DNA of 64,000 nt from Rhodohalobacter sp. SW132 (GCF_003390325.1 NZ_QUOK01000002.1:62001-126000); one strand, 5' to 3'; shown: positions 17,495-27,188, counted from the stretch's first letter. The notes: generated from the letters alone by a model not told the origin. Made by a program: numbers and translations.

Positions 17495-18358
17495 TTAGAT
17501 ACCAACCGGATGCCAGGTTGTTTTGATTTCCTGGAAATCCATGATGTAATATGGAGTTTCATGAGAAAGATCCTGCCAGTTATTTCGGTTCAGGTGCTTT
17601 CTACGTTTGACGTTTAAAGCACAATTCTCATCGATTTGTTTCCTGATTTCTGAATCTTCATTTGCATTAAAAACAGCATTCAAATCCATGTGGCTTGTCA
17701 GATGATCCACCATTTCACTTTGAAATCCGGTGAGAATATTTACCACACCCGCCGGCACGTCCGAGGCGTGCAGGACTTCTCCAAAACTTACAGCCGTTAA
17801 CGGTTTTGATTCCGAAGATAGTATCAGTGCACTGTTCCCACCTGCAATTACAGGCGCCATCATACTTACCAATCCGAGAAGCGGGCTTTCGTCCGGTGCC
17901 ACAATTCCCACCACACCTGTAGGATCGGGCATACTGAAATTGAAGTGGCTGCTTGCAACGGGGTTCACACTACCGAAAACCTGACTTATTTTATCGGTCC
18001 ATCCGGCATAATAAATAAGCCGGTCAACGGAAATTTCAACTTCTGCAGCGGCCGTATTCTTTTTCATGCCCTGCAGTTCCAGCTCCTTAACAAACTGATC
18101 GCTTCTCCCTTCCAGAATTTCCGCGATCCGGTAAAGTATTTGACCGCGGTTATAGGCCGAACGGCTTTTCCAGCCGGGAAATGCGCCGCGAGCCTTCACC
18201 ATTGCGTCCCGAACATCTTTTCGGGTACAGCGGCATGCGTTGGCAATCAGTTTTCCGCTGCTGTCTTTCACAGGGTAGGTATGTCCGGATTCACTTCGCG
18301 GGAAATTACCGCCAACATACGTTTTATATGTTTTCAAAACATCGATTCGCTTGCTCAT
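17495..18358 (-). CDS. Truncated aldehyde dehydrogenase-like subunit without a catalytic domain (ALDH16 C-half-like)
   Basis: A 287-residue ALDH-family protein that covers only the N-terminal, coenzyme-binding part of the fold: YVGGNFPRSESGHTYPV, then AAEVEISVDRLIYYAGWTDK, then PTGVVGIVAPDESPLLGLVS and PAGVVNILTG. The chain ends where the catalytic domain would start; there is no GQxCxA Cys motif. The PDESPL block, in place of the usual PWNFPL, recalls the non-catalytic C-terminal half of ALDH16. It lies 22 bp after a complete ALDH gene in the deoC operon. It is probably a structural partner of that enzyme rather than an enzyme itself. No leftover catalytic domain lies downstream, so it is not a simple frameshift product. 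Confidence 0.78.
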   Translation of the reverse strand: MSKRIDVLKTYKTYVGGNFPRSESGHTYPVKDSSGKLIANACRCTRKDVRDAMVKARGAFPGWKSRSAYNRGQILYRIAEILEGRSDQFVKELELQGMKKNTAAAEVEISVDRLIYYAGWTDKISQVFGSVNPVASSHFNFSMPDPTGVVGIVAPDESPLLGLVSMMAPVIAGGNSALILSSESKPLTAVSFGEVLHASDVPAGVVNILTGFQSEMVDHLTSHMDLNAVFNANEDSEIRKQIDENCALNVKRRKHLNRNNWQDLSHETPYYIMDFQEIKTTWHPVGI

Positions 18359-18380
18359 ATCTGTGTCAGTCTTTTAAAAG

Positions 18381-19913
18381 TTATACCAGTTTCACGTAAG
18401 GATACAATCCGTGAAGGCCGCCTTCGCGTCCCACACCACTCTCTTTGTATCCGCCAAAGGGTGAGGTCGGGTCGAATTTATTGAAGGTATTGGCCCATAC
18501 TACGCCGGAGTTCATTTCAGCCCCGGTCTGAAATATTTTTGATCCGCGATCGGTCCATACTCCGCTTGAAAGGCCATAAGGCGAATTGTTTGCTTTTTCG
18601 ATCGCTTCAGCCGGTGTGCGGAATGTCTGAATGGTGAGCACCGGTCCAAAAATCTCTTCCTGGACAATACGGTTGCTTTGTGATACGCCTGTAAAAATGG
18701 TGGGTTTGCAGAAATACCCATTTTCAGGAATGGAACAGGAGCTTTGGTACATCTCTGCACCTTCGTTTTTTCCAATCTCTAAATACTCTTCAATCCGCTC
18801 AAATTGTGCCCGGGAGTTTATGGCACCGATATCTGTGTTTTTATCCATTGGATCGCCTACAATGAGGGTCTCCATGCGGTCTTTCAGCTTTTTGATGAGC
18901 TGATCCGCAATTCCTTCCTGCACAAGTAATCTGGATCCAGCACAACAGACATGGCCCTGGTTAAAAAAGATGGCATTAATAATCCCTTCCACGGCCTGAT
19001 CAACAGAGGCGTCCTCATAAACAATATTCGCTCCTTTGCCGCCAAGTTCTAGGGTATACTTTTTGTCGGTGCCTGCTACAGCATTCTGAATGATTTTCCC
19101 GACTTTGGTTGATCCGGTGAATGCGATTTTGTCAATATCTTCGTGATCTACAATCGCTGATCCGGTTTGACCCGCACCGGTTACGATATTTACAACTCCG
19201 GCGGGCAGATCTGCATCACGACAGATTTCGGCAAATTTCAGGGCGGTTATGGATGTGGTCTCAGCCGGTTTGAGCACAACCGTATTTCCAGTTGCAAGGG
19301 CAGGGGCAATTTTCCAGGCAAGCATCAGCAAGGGGAAATTCCACGGGATGATCTGACCGCATACGCCAACCGGTTCCGCTTTTCGGCCTGGAAATGCGTA
19401 ATCGAGTTTATCAGCCCATCCGGCATAATAGAAAAAGTGAGCGGCAGCCAATGGAACATCCACATCACGGGATTCACGAATCGGTTTTCCGCCATCGAGC
19501 GATTCCGTGATGGCAAGATCCCTGGCCCGTTCCTGGATCATCCGGGCAATCCGGAAAATATATTTGCCTCGCTCTTTCGCTGATATTGTGCTCCAGCGTT
19601 TTTTAAAGGCATTCCTGGCAGCTTTTACGGCGCGATCTACATCCTCGGTGGTGCCTTCGGCCAGTTCAGTAAGCGTTTCTTCCGTGGCCGGATTAATTGA
19701 TGTAAAGGTTCGACCCTTGGCCGGTTTTACAAATTCCCCATCAATGAAGTGACCGTAGGAAGATCTGATTTCAACCTTATCTGTGCTTTCCGGAGCGCTG
19801 CTATACTCCCAAAATGAAGCAAAATCGAGTTTGCGATCAGCATTAGGGGAGGTTGGTTTTGGTGCACCGTTGGTTGTTTTCTCCGTTTCGGTGGATGTTT
19901 TTGTCTCAGACAT
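18381..19913 (-). CDS. Aldehyde dehydrogenase, deoC-linked (acetaldehyde/ALDH16 N-half-like)
   Basis: NAD(P)-dependent aldehyde dehydrogenase of 510 residues. The catalytic Glu is at residue 289 (LELGGKGAN) and the nucleophile Cys at 323 in GHVCCAGSR; the coenzyme-binding segments IIPWNFPLLML and FTGSTKVG are intact. The first 45 residues are a polar extension rich in Thr, Lys and Glu. The gene lies between deoC (60 bp upstream) and the truncated ALDH (22 bp downstream). Within that operon the likely job is oxidation of the acetaldehyde released by DeoC. Together with the next gene it resembles ALDH16, which is one chain with an active and an inactive ALDH half. Confidence 0.9.
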   Translation of the reverse strand: MSETKTSTETEKTTNGAPKPTSPNADRKLDFASFWEYSSAPESTDKVEIRSSYGHFIDGEFVKPAKGRTFTSINPATEETLTELAEGTTEDVDRAVKAARNAFKKRWSTISAKERGKYIFRIARMIQERARDLAITESLDGGKPIRESRDVDVPLAAAHFFYYAGWADKLDYAFPGRKAEPVGVCGQIIPWNFPLLMLAWKIAPALATGNTVVLKPAETTSITALKFAEICRDADLPAGVVNIVTGAGQTGSAIVDHEDIDKIAFTGSTKVGKIIQNAVAGTDKKYTLELGGKGANIVYEDASVDQAVEGIINAIFFNQGHVCCAGSRLLVQEGIADQLIKKLKDRMETLIVGDPMDKNTDIGAINSRAQFERIEEYLEIGKNEGAEMYQSSCSIPENGYFCKPTIFTGVSQSNRIVQEEIFGPVLTIQTFRTPAEAIEKANNSPYGLSSGVWTDRGSKIFQTGAEMNSGVVWANTFNKFDPTSPFGGYKESGVGREGGLHGLYPYVKLV

Positions 19914-19973
19914 AATGTGATAAAAAAGGTTTAAAAAGAGTTTCGTTGCTTTAGTACGAAATGATAAAACGTA

Positions 19974-20891
19974 TCAGTCATTAGAAAAATAGATGTTGCT
20001 CTGGTAAACACCGGTTTCCTGTTTTACAATCTGCATCAGGAGGTCGTTGGTTAACGAGCTTGCTCCGAAACGGAACCATTCGTTGCTGAGCCATTCCGCA
20101 CCGAGAGTCTCTTTAACCAGCACAAGATATTGAAGCGCCTGTTTTGCTTTCCGAATGCCGCCTGCCGGTTTCATACCAATTTTTTGCCCCGTTTCACGAT
20201 AATAATCACGGATTGCTTCGAGCATCACCAGTGTTACGGGCTGTGTGGCTGCGGGTTGAATTTTTCCGGTAGACGTTTTGATAAAATCTGCACCTGCATG
20301 CATGGCAATATCGCTCGCCTTTCTCACATTAATGAGTGTTTCCAGTTCCCCGGTTTCGAGAATTACTTTGAGATGAGCGTCACCGCACGCTTCCTTTACG
20401 GCTGCAATTTCATCAAAAACAAACGAGTAATTTCCTTTCAGAAACTCTCCCCGCGAGATCACCATATCGATCTCATCTGCGCCCTGTTCTACGGCAAATC
20501 GTGTATCATCAAGTTTGGTTTGAAGTTTAGCCATTCCGCTCGGAAATGCGGTTGCCACACTCGCCACCTTAACGCCGCTTCCCTCAACCGTTTTTTTGGC
20601 TATGGCAACCATTGTAGGATAGACACAAACCGCGGCAACAGAAGGAAGATCGGGCATTGGTGCATACGGTGTGATCGCTTTTCGGCAGAGCTGAATCACC
20701 TTGCCCTCCGAATCTTTACCTTCCAGGGTGGTATGATCGATCATACTCAACGCAAGTTTGAGCCCCTGAACTTTAGACTCCTTCTTGATGCTTCGTGAAT
20801 TCAGCCGGGCGACCCGTTCCTGAACACCAATTGTATCTATTGGTACGGTTTGTGAAAAATCGGGGGTAGTAGTGGTACTCATAAAATCCAA
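19974..20891 (-). CDS. deoC: Deoxyribose-phosphate aldolase, eukaryote-like long form
   Basis: Splits 2-deoxy-D-ribose 5-phosphate into glyceraldehyde 3-phosphate and acetaldehyde. The Schiff-base Lys is K205 in FIKTSTGK; the proton-relay residues are D141 (DEIDMVI) and K241 (MKPAGGI). At 305 residues it is longer than E. coli DeoC (about 260), with the N-terminal helical extension that human DERA also has (LKLALSMIDHTTLEG). It heads an operon with two ALDH genes, so both products of the reaction can be used. A later start (Met4) is possible. Confidence 0.95.
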   Translation of the reverse strand: MDFMSTTTTPDFSQTVPIDTIGVQERVARLNSRSIKKESKVQGLKLALSMIDHTTLEGKDSEGKVIQLCRKAITPYAPMPDLPSVAAVCVYPTMVAIAKKTVEGSGVKVASVATAFPSGMAKLQTKLDDTRFAVEQGADEIDMVISRGEFLKGNYSFVFDEIAAVKEACGDAHLKVILETGELETLINVRKASDIAMHAGADFIKTSTGKIQPAATQPVTLVMLEAIRDYYRETGQKIGMKPAGGIRKAKQALQYLVLVKETLGAEWLSNEWFRFGASSLTNDLLMQIVKQETGVYQSNIYFSND

Positions 20892-21004
20892 TAAAATTTG
20901 CGGTTGCGTGAAAGGTACGGAACTTCAAAGCTGAGTAAAAGAAGTTGAAAAAAACAAAAAGGAAAGGTAAATTGGCGTATATTATAAAGTAAAATGGCGA
21001 ACCC

Positions 21005-21457
21005 ATGAGCAATAAAAAAGATCAAACCTATCCAACGCGTACCGGTGAAGAGCACTCGTTTAAGGCAGAAGAACCATTCATTTCCTGGGATCTGGCCAAA
21101 GCAGCTTCTGTAGTTCATACGGGCATTCATACAACAATTCTTCAAACGATTCAAAACCGTCTGAACATCTCCAGGCTCGAGCTTTCCGAACTGCTTTTGG
21201 TTTCACCCCGAACTCTCGACAGAAGAAAGAAAGAGGAGTTGCTCCCCGCCGACGAATCAGAGCGAAGTTACCGGGTAGCGCGCCTTACCGATCTGGCTGC
21301 CGAAGTTACCGGAAGCATGGAAAAAGCCTCAGAGTGGTTCAAAAAGTCAAACTATGCACTCGGCAACAAAACTCCACTCGAAATGATGCGAACCGAACCC
21401 GGTGCGCGTCTCGTAGAACGAACATTAAATCAAATCAGGCACGGGATTCCTGTTTGA
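21005..21457 (+). CDS. Xre/MbcA/ParS-type antitoxin of a RES toxin
   Basis: Antitoxin of an Xre-RES type II pair. Residues about 50-75 hold a short helix-turn-helix (SRLELSELLLVSPRTLDRRK), followed by the DUF2384 toxin-binding region: GSMEKASEWFKKSNYALGNK and TPLEMMRTEPGARLVERTLN. That block (NxALgg.tPlel..t..G...V...L.ri..G) is diagnostic. The toxin gene starts 29 bp downstream on the same strand. The gene is divergent from deoC with 113 bp between them. Confidence 0.93.
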   Translation: MSNKKDQTYPTRTGEEHSFKAEEPFISWDLAKAASVVHTGIHTTILQTIQNRLNISRLELSELLLVSPRTLDRRKKEELLPADESERSYRVARLTDLAAEVTGSMEKASEWFKKSNYALGNKTPLEMMRTEPGARLVERTLNQIRHGIPV

Positions 21458-21486
21458 TTTAAAATCGGGATTCAGAATCTCATTGT

Positions 21487-21963
21487 ATGAATATGAAAGT
21501 GTGGAGAATTTGTCACAAAGAGTACGCAGATAGTGCGTTTTCAGGAGAAGGTGCGAGATTGTACGGCGGCAGATTTAACAGTGAGGGAATTCGGGCGGTA
21601 TACACCTCCGGTTCACTTTCGCTGGCACTGCTTGAACTTTTGGTACAGATTGAAGACAGAGAATATCTCGACCGATGTGTTTGTTTTACTGCAGTGATAA
21701 AGAGCCGGCACTGTTTTCAGCCGAAACCTGACGAGCTGCCGAATGGTTGGGATACCATTCCATATGGAAAGTCTTCACAGGACTACGGTGACAGGTGGAT
21801 TACGGAGCGTAAATATGTAGCAATGAAAATCCCCAGCGTAGTGGTTCCCGGTGAGTTTAACATCGTTATCAATCCGGAGCATCCAAAATTTGCAGAAATC
21901 GACATCTCACCGCCAGAACCGTTACGGTTTGATCCCCGGTTAAAGATACAATCTGGACTTTGA
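21487..21963 (+). CDS. RES-domain toxin
   Basis: A RES-family toxin; members break down NAD+ or ADP-ribosylate a target and stop growth. The 158-residue protein has the conserved Arg in GEGARLYGGRFNSEG near the N-terminus, the Glu in SLALLELLVQ, and the Ser in the later block MKIPSVVVPGEFNIVINPEH, which together name the family (R-E-S). It pairs with the Xre-type antitoxin just upstream. Nothing suggests it is broken. Confidence 0.92.
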   Translation: MNMKVWRICHKEYADSAFSGEGARLYGGRFNSEGIRAVYTSGSLSLALLELLVQIEDREYLDRCVCFTAVIKSRHCFQPKPDELPNGWDTIPYGKSSQDYGDRWITERKYVAMKIPSVVVPGEFNIVINPEHPKFAEIDISPPEPLRFDPRLKIQSGL

Positions 21964-22061
21964 TCAAAAAGGATAAACCTGAGTTCTATTATCAGTTCAG
22001 AAGTGGGAATAGCTGATGGACATCCCTCTCACCGCTCCCAGACTTTCTGACCCACCCCCGT

Positions 22062-22102
22062 CCCCTCCCTATCGCGCCCTAACGGGACTTGATAGGGAGG
22101 GG
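22062..22102. repeat. Perfect 12-bp-arm inverted repeat downstream of the RES gene
   Basis: CCCCTCCCTATC (22062-22073) is the exact complement of GATAGGGAGGGG (22091-22102) around a 17-nt loop. It lies 100 bp after the RES stop in a gene-free stretch (21964-22334), flanked by more C-rich sequence. No T tract follows, so it looks more like a mobile or structural intergenic repeat than a plain terminator. Confidence 0.6.
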
Positions 22103-22273
22103 AGCTTCAATACATGTTTTGACATCTTAAAAAATAAATAATGCCAACGAATGAGAGTGTAAATTCTCACAGGCTTATAAGGGGAGAGTTTTTCATATAT
22201 AATTTGAGGTGATTTTAAATCGAAGTCAGTTTTCAAAGAAATTCAAAAGCCACTCCGAATTACAGATAAAAGA

Positions 22274-22307
22274 AAAGCCCGATTGAACTGAATCAACCGG
22301 GCCTTTT
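22274..22307 (-). terminator. Rho-independent terminator of pckA
   Basis: On the minus strand: AAAAAGGCCCGGTTGA, loop, TTCAATCGGGC, then TTTTCT. The stem has about 10 pairs and starts 28 bp after the pckA stop. Confidence 0.85.
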
Positions 22308-22334
22308 TATATTTAGTCTAAATGCTCAGAATGT

Positions 22335-23942
22335 TTATTGAGGCTCGGGGCCGGCTTGAACTATGTTTTTAGCGGCCTGCTTTTTGAATTGATCAAAATT
22401 GTCAGCGAACATACCAGCAAGGTGATTCGCTTTTTTGTCGTACGCCTCTTTGTCATTCCATGTATTTCGCGGTATTAAAACTTCGGATGGAACTCCATCT
22501 ACCAATGTTGGAATGGAGAGGCCGAATATCGGCTCTTCGTAATATTCCACACCTTCAAGGTTACCGGCAATGGCTTCACTCAGCATTTTTCGGGTGTGAG
22601 AGAGTTTCATTCTATGGCCGATACCGTGGGGGCCGCCGGTCCATCCGGTATTCACCAGCCAGACGTGCGAATTGTGCTTCCGGATTTTTTCTGCGAGAAG
22701 TTCGGCATAGACGGTTGGGTGCAGCGGCATAAACGGCGCACCAAAACAGGCTGAAAAAGTTGCCTGTGGTTCATTCACTCCCCGTTCAGTTCCGGCTACT
22801 TTTGCGGTATAACCGCTGATAAAGTGATACATCGCCTGTTCCGGCGTTAGTTTAGAAATGGGAGGGAGGATTCCGAAGGCATCAGCCGTAAGAAAAATTA
22901 TGTTTTCGGGATGTCCGCCTTTGCCCGTTTCGCTGGCATTGGGAATGTAGTGAATCGGGTATGCACACCGTGTATTTTGCGTAAGGCTGGCATCATCAAA
23001 CTGGGGATGCCGGCTGTCATCCAGAACAACATTTTCGAGAATAGTACCGGGCATCTGTGTTGTTTCGTAAATTTCCGGCTCTTCCTCTTTTTTCAGGTTG
23101 ATGGTTTTTGCATAACATCCGCCTTCAAAATTAAAGATTCCGTTTTCGCTCCAGCCGTGTTCATCATCGCCGATCAGCGTTTTATCTACATCGGCAGAAA
23201 GGGTGGTCTTGCCTGTACCTGACAGGCCGAAAAAGACAGCAGTCTTGCCTTCGTTATCCATGTTGGCTGAACAGTGCATCGCCATCACATTTCGTTTGGG
23301 GAGGAGGTAGTTCAGTACCGCAAATATTCCCTTTTTTACTTCACCTGAGTAGAGCGTGCCGCCAATAAGAATAATTTTCTTCTCAAAATTGCAGAGAATA
23401 AATGTGTTTGTCCGCGTGCCGTCTGTTTCGGGATCAGCCTGAAAGTGGGGAGCCGCAAGCACGGTGAATTCCGGTTCGTGATTTTTCAGTTCATCTTCAT
23501 CCGGGCGGATAAACATGTTGTGTGCGAAAAGTGCGTGATATGCGACTTCGCTGACAACCCGAACATTCAGCTGATATTCTTTGTCGGCACCTGCATGAAG
23601 ATCTTTCACATAGAGATCTCTGTCAGCAAGATGGGCTACAACTTTATCGAACAGGTTGTCGAAAACATTTTTGGAAATGGGTTTATTCACATCGCCCCAG
23701 TCGATATCATCGGTGATGGATGGCTGATCGACAACAAATTTGTCTTTGGGTGAACGGCCGGTATACTTCCCGGTTAAAATCCGGATTGCCATCTTATCTG
23801 TGAGAACACCTTCACCATTCTGGATAATGTGTTCGTAAAGCTGGGAAGGGTTTAAATTCCAGTATACATTTTCAGAAGTTTTCACCCCAAGATAGCTTAG
23901 ATCTACGTTACTTTTGGGCTGACTGAAATAGTCGTTTTTCAT
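22335..23942 (-). CDS. pckA: ATP-dependent phosphoenolpyruvate carboxykinase
   Basis: Converts oxaloacetate and ATP to phosphoenolpyruvate, the first committed step of gluconeogenesis. The 535-residue length fits the ATP-type enzyme. The kinase P-loop GLSGTGKTTLSAD is at about 238-250, with the metal-binding DDEHGW block after it, and the substrate-binding RILTGKYTGRSPKDKFVVDQ near residue 55. C-terminal adenine-binding phrases (ARNT-like IPRNTW) are present. It has its own terminator. A LacI-type palindrome lies about 62 bp upstream of the start, which suggests carbon-source control. Confidence 0.98.
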   Translation of the reverse strand: MKNDYFSQPKSNVDLSYLGVKTSENVYWNLNPSQLYEHIIQNGEGVLTDKMAIRILTGKYTGRSPKDKFVVDQPSITDDIDWGDVNKPISKNVFDNLFDKVVAHLADRDLYVKDLHAGADKEYQLNVRVVSEVAYHALFAHNMFIRPDEDELKNHEPEFTVLAAPHFQADPETDGTRTNTFILCNFEKKIILIGGTLYSGEVKKGIFAVLNYLLPKRNVMAMHCSANMDNEGKTAVFFGLSGTGKTTLSADVDKTLIGDDEHGWSENGIFNFEGGCYAKTINLKKEEEPEIYETTQMPGTILENVVLDDSRHPQFDDASLTQNTRCAYPIHYIPNASETGKGGHPENIIFLTADAFGILPPISKLTPEQAMYHFISGYTAKVAGTERGVNEPQATFSACFGAPFMPLHPTVYAELLAEKIRKHNSHVWLVNTGWTGGPHGIGHRMKLSHTRKMLSEAIAGNLEGVEYYEEPIFGLSIPTLVDGVPSEVLIPRNTWNDKEAYDKKANHLAGMFADNFDQFKKQAAKNIVQAGPEPQ

Positions 23943-24003
23943 AAAAAAATTTATTGCTGTGAGGTTTATTTAAAATTCTTGTGCGCGTATTCAGTACAGG
24001 ATT

Positions 24004-24015
24004 GTAAGCGCTTTT
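24004..24015. promoter_or_regulatory. LacI-family-type operator upstream of pckA
   Basis: GTAAGCGCTTTT is centred on AAGCGCTT, the core of operators bound by LacI/CcpA-family repressors. It sits 62 bp upstream of the pckA start. The outer bases are only partly symmetric, so it is the weakest of the three sites of this type in the window. Confidence 0.45.
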
Positions 24016-24154
24016 TTGATGCATTAGCTTCAAATAGACGCAAACAGGCAATCTTAATTTATTTCATAAGAATGCTTTAAAAATATAAGCTCTAAATATA
24101 CCGCTATTTCCCTCTTTTTTGTAGTTTTAATAATTGTAATCTGAGTGATGAAAA

Positions 24155-26833
24155 TCAGTCGCTGATATGTACGATTTGTTCACCCGTATATTTGGTAAGC
24201 AGTTCGCGTATGGTTAACGCCCGGGCACTATCATACCCTTCAATACCAGATAGAATAGCATATGACTTGAGGAGATATTCGGTACCGGATTCTGGTTCGT
24301 CCTTTTCGAACGAATGCTTGCCCATTTGCATGAGTGCAAGTCCGTATTCAACGGAATGATCATTATGAAGTTCTTTTACCCGGGCAAATCCTTTTTCCAG
24401 ATAGTAAGCCGCATCATCCAGAAACTCTGGTCCTAACATACTCAGTGCTTCACCAATTCCCATCGAAGAACGTGCAATAAATGAGCTTCCTTCAGGTAAA
24501 TGATTTGTAAATATGGTGTGGGCTGTATCATAAAGTTCGAGAGATTTTTCATACTCACCTTTCAGCATATGAAGTTCTGCAATGCTGAATGTATTGATAC
24601 CTGTCTGCAGCTGGTCGGGGCCAAAAAGTCTTGTATTAATCTCAAGAGCACGGGAAAAATAGCTTTCTGCTGCTTCGAAATTACCGGTGTTTCGCTTCAA
24701 AATGCCCATATTGTTTGTAGATAGCGCAACTTTTGGATGGCTCTCCCCAAAAAGTGAAATTCTCATATCAAGAGCTCGGCTCAGTAATTCTTCAGATTCT
24801 TCAAAACGGCCCTGATTAAGCAATAAAGAGCCGAGGTTGTTCATACTCATGGCAACATCGGGGTGAACTGTATTATATAATTTTTCTCTTTTCTCCAGTA
24901 CATCCCTATACCTGATTTCGGCTTCTTCAAGATTTCCTTGTCCATGCAAAGTTACTCCCAGGCTGCTGATACTGAGCAGTGTTAGAGGATCTTCTGAACC
25001 AAGTTTCTGTTCATAAATGTCAATCAGTGACCGGTAGAGTTGTTCAGCTTGATCCAGCTTTCCAAGTCGTCTGTAAATATATCCCAGTTCTGTATTTGCT
25101 TCTGATAACGCGGCTTGTTCCGGGCCAAAAATTGCAGAACGCTGTTCAATAACTTTTTCAAGAATATTTTGAGCTTCAAACAAGTCTCCGCGCGAGCTGA
25201 GCAGCGATCCCAGGTGCTCATAGCTGGAAACTGTTTGAATATGTGATTCGCCAAAAAGTCCGGTTCTGATTTCAATGGCCTGTGTGAGCAGCTCTTCTGC
25301 TTCTGAAAATTCACCGAGCTGCGTTAAAATTCGTCCCAATACTTCAAACATATTGGCCTGAATTTCAGGCTGACTGGAGAGGTATGATGTTCGTTCGATA
25401 CCTCGATCCAATAAATCCCGTGCCGACACATCATCTCCCCGCTGCACTTCCGGGTCACTTCCCTTAAAAAGATCCAATACAAAATTGGTGACCTGATTCG
25501 CCTTGGCAGCTTCTATTCTGGCAATGTCCCGCTCTTTCTGCACCTGGTGTGTGTAAAACATCATCGATATAACGGCAATCAAAAAGAAACCTGCAGCAGC
25601 GGTGAGAAATGTGCCATTTCGTGCTACATATTTTTTTGTTTGATATAGATTTGATGGAGTCACAGCCTTTACCGGGTAATTCTTCTCATAACGCTCGATG
25701 TCCTGTAGCAGATCATCTACGGTTTGATACCGATCCTCCGGTTTTTTCTTCAAACATTTCAATAGGATAGCGTCTATATCTACCTGTAATGCTTCTTTCA
25801 GAACATAAGGAGATGTGTTTCTTTCAAGTGCAATTTGTTGCTGTGTGGCAGAAGACAATGAAGCGAATTTATCAGACGGGTTAGCCGGTTGATACGTTTT
25901 TATCACTTCATGAATCTGATTCCCTGTTTTCTTTTTTATGGGCAGTGGATGAACACCGGCAAGCAACCGATGAAGAAGAATTCCAAGCGCATAGGTATCG
26001 GATGCTGTAGTTATTGGCTCGTCTCCAAGCTGTTCCGGTGCAGCATTTGTAAATGAAATATATGGTGATTTCTGAATACCATCAGGTTCATCAATCCCGG
26101 ATCTTTCGGGCATTACAAGCTTTGCAATTCCAAAATCCATGATTTTTACCACACCTGATTTTGTAATCAAAATATTTTCGGGCTTCAGATCGCGGTGTAT
26201 AATCAGGTTTTTGTGCGCATACCGGGCCGCTGAACAAACCGATTTAAACAGTTCGATGCGTTCCTTCAGATTCAACCTGTTTTCATCGCAATATGTTGTG
26301 ATCGGCATCCCATCCACATATTCCATAATCAGGTAAGGGATACCGTTTTCGGTGACGCCTCCATCAAATAGCCGTGTTATATTTTCATGGGAGAGGCCAG
26401 CAAGTATTTGCCGTTCCTGTACAAACCTGGAGTAAATCTCGGAATTGGCTTTGCCGCCTCTGATAACTTTTATCGCCGCAGAATGATTGAACTGTCCATC
26501 GGTTCGCTCAGCAAGGTACACAGCACCCATTCCGCCTTTTCCAAGCAGGTGTGTAAGTTTGTATGAGCCGACTTTATCTCCAATCAGCTCTTCATGATGG
26601 ATTTTTTCAGTGTGATTGGCTGCCGCAAAATCTGCCACTTTATCTTTAACATTTTTTTTGGCACTGAAAAAAGTGTCTGCCTTTTTAATTGAATCGAGAA
26701 AAGCGTGAACTTGCTTGCGGCATTTGTCATCACCTTTACATTGATGTTCAATGAACTCAGTGCGTCTATCAGGGGGTAAAATCAAAGCCCTGTCAACAAT
26801 GGATTCTATTCTGTTCCACTCTTCGGTTGTCAT
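24155..26833 (-). CDS. Membrane serine/threonine kinase with C-terminal TPR array
   Basis: A Hanks-type protein kinase of 892 residues. After an N-terminal helical region (about 1-85) comes the kinase domain at about 90-390: glycine loop GKGGMGAVYLAE, Lys122 in AAIKVIRGG, catalytic loop IIHRDLKPEN near 212, and IMDFGIAKL. A single membrane span lies at about 405-427. The outer part, about 430-850, is a long series of TPR-like units with repeated phrases such as GNFEAAESYFSRALEIN and GRFEESEELLSRALDMR. The kinase is cytoplasmic and the TPRs are extracytoplasmic if the span is a simple signal anchor. This architecture is common in Rhodothermota, Acidobacteria and Planctomycetes. Substrates are unknown. 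Confidence 0.93.
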   Translation of the reverse strand: MTTEEWNRIESIVDRALILPPDRRTEFIEHQCKGDDKCRKQVHAFLDSIKKADTFFSAKKNVKDKVADFAAANHTEKIHHEELIGDKVGSYKLTHLLGKGGMGAVYLAERTDGQFNHSAAIKVIRGGKANSEIYSRFVQERQILAGLSHENITRLFDGGVTENGIPYLIMEYVDGMPITTYCDENRLNLKERIELFKSVCSAARYAHKNLIIHRDLKPENILITKSGVVKIMDFGIAKLVMPERSGIDEPDGIQKSPYISFTNAAPEQLGDEPITTASDTYALGILLHRLLAGVHPLPIKKKTGNQIHEVIKTYQPANPSDKFASLSSATQQQIALERNTSPYVLKEALQVDIDAILLKCLKKKPEDRYQTVDDLLQDIERYEKNYPVKAVTPSNLYQTKKYVARNGTFLTAAAGFFLIAVISMMFYTHQVQKERDIARIEAAKANQVTNFVLDLFKGSDPEVQRGDDVSARDLLDRGIERTSYLSSQPEIQANMFEVLGRILTQLGEFSEAEELLTQAIEIRTGLFGESHIQTVSSYEHLGSLLSSRGDLFEAQNILEKVIEQRSAIFGPEQAALSEANTELGYIYRRLGKLDQAEQLYRSLIDIYEQKLGSEDPLTLLSISSLGVTLHGQGNLEEAEIRYRDVLEKREKLYNTVHPDVAMSMNNLGSLLLNQGRFEESEELLSRALDMRISLFGESHPKVALSTNNMGILKRNTGNFEAAESYFSRALEINTRLFGPDQLQTGINTFSIAELHMLKGEYEKSLELYDTAHTIFTNHLPEGSSFIARSSMGIGEALSMLGPEFLDDAAYYLEKGFARVKELHNDHSVEYGLALMQMGKHSFEKDEPESGTEYLLKSYAILSGIEGYDSARALTIRELLTKYTGEQIVHISD

Positions 26834-26951
26834 GATTCGATACTGAAATAGATTGGTATATTTGCCTTCGCAGCACCACCTAATCTATAAATATTACGAG
26901 CAGCTGCCAAATAATGATCGTGAATGATCAGATAATTATGATGAAATGTTA

Positions 26952-27164
26952 TCACAAAGCTCGCCCGTTGAAAGGTAGATAAGCGTTCAGTTCAGTTCCG
27001 TTATGAATTCCGTTCGGCTTTTTCAGAAAATAGTGAACGAGGGGAGGGGCAAAAATGATCGCCAGGAAAATGTGTCCGGTGAATTTGTAGATGATCGCTG
27101 CAATCAGCAGGCAAATCAATACAACGATGCCGGACACGTACCAGACTTTTTGTTGACTGTTCAT
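26952..27164 (-). CDS. Small two-span membrane protein
   Basis: A 70-residue protein with hydrophobic spans at about 8-28 (WYVSGIVVLICLLIAAIIY) and 32-48 (IFLAIIFAPPLVHYFL). I do not recognise the family. It follows ybbP on the same strand with a 24-bp gap, so it is likely part of the ybbA-ybbP operon. The C-terminus is short and polar. The neat spacing and two clear spans make it a plausible gene. Confidence 0.6.
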   Translation of the reverse strand: MNSQQKVWYVSGIVVLICLLIAAIIYKFTGHIFLAIIFAPPLVHYFLKKPNGIHNGTELNAYLPFNGRAL

Positions 27165-27188
27165 AGATTCAGTCAGGTTATTAATATT

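Noticed and set aside
17495-18358. Pseudogene of an ALDH by frameshift
   Set aside because: No ALDH catalytic-domain remnant lies downstream in any frame; the next gene starts 10 bp later and the N-terminal part is clean.
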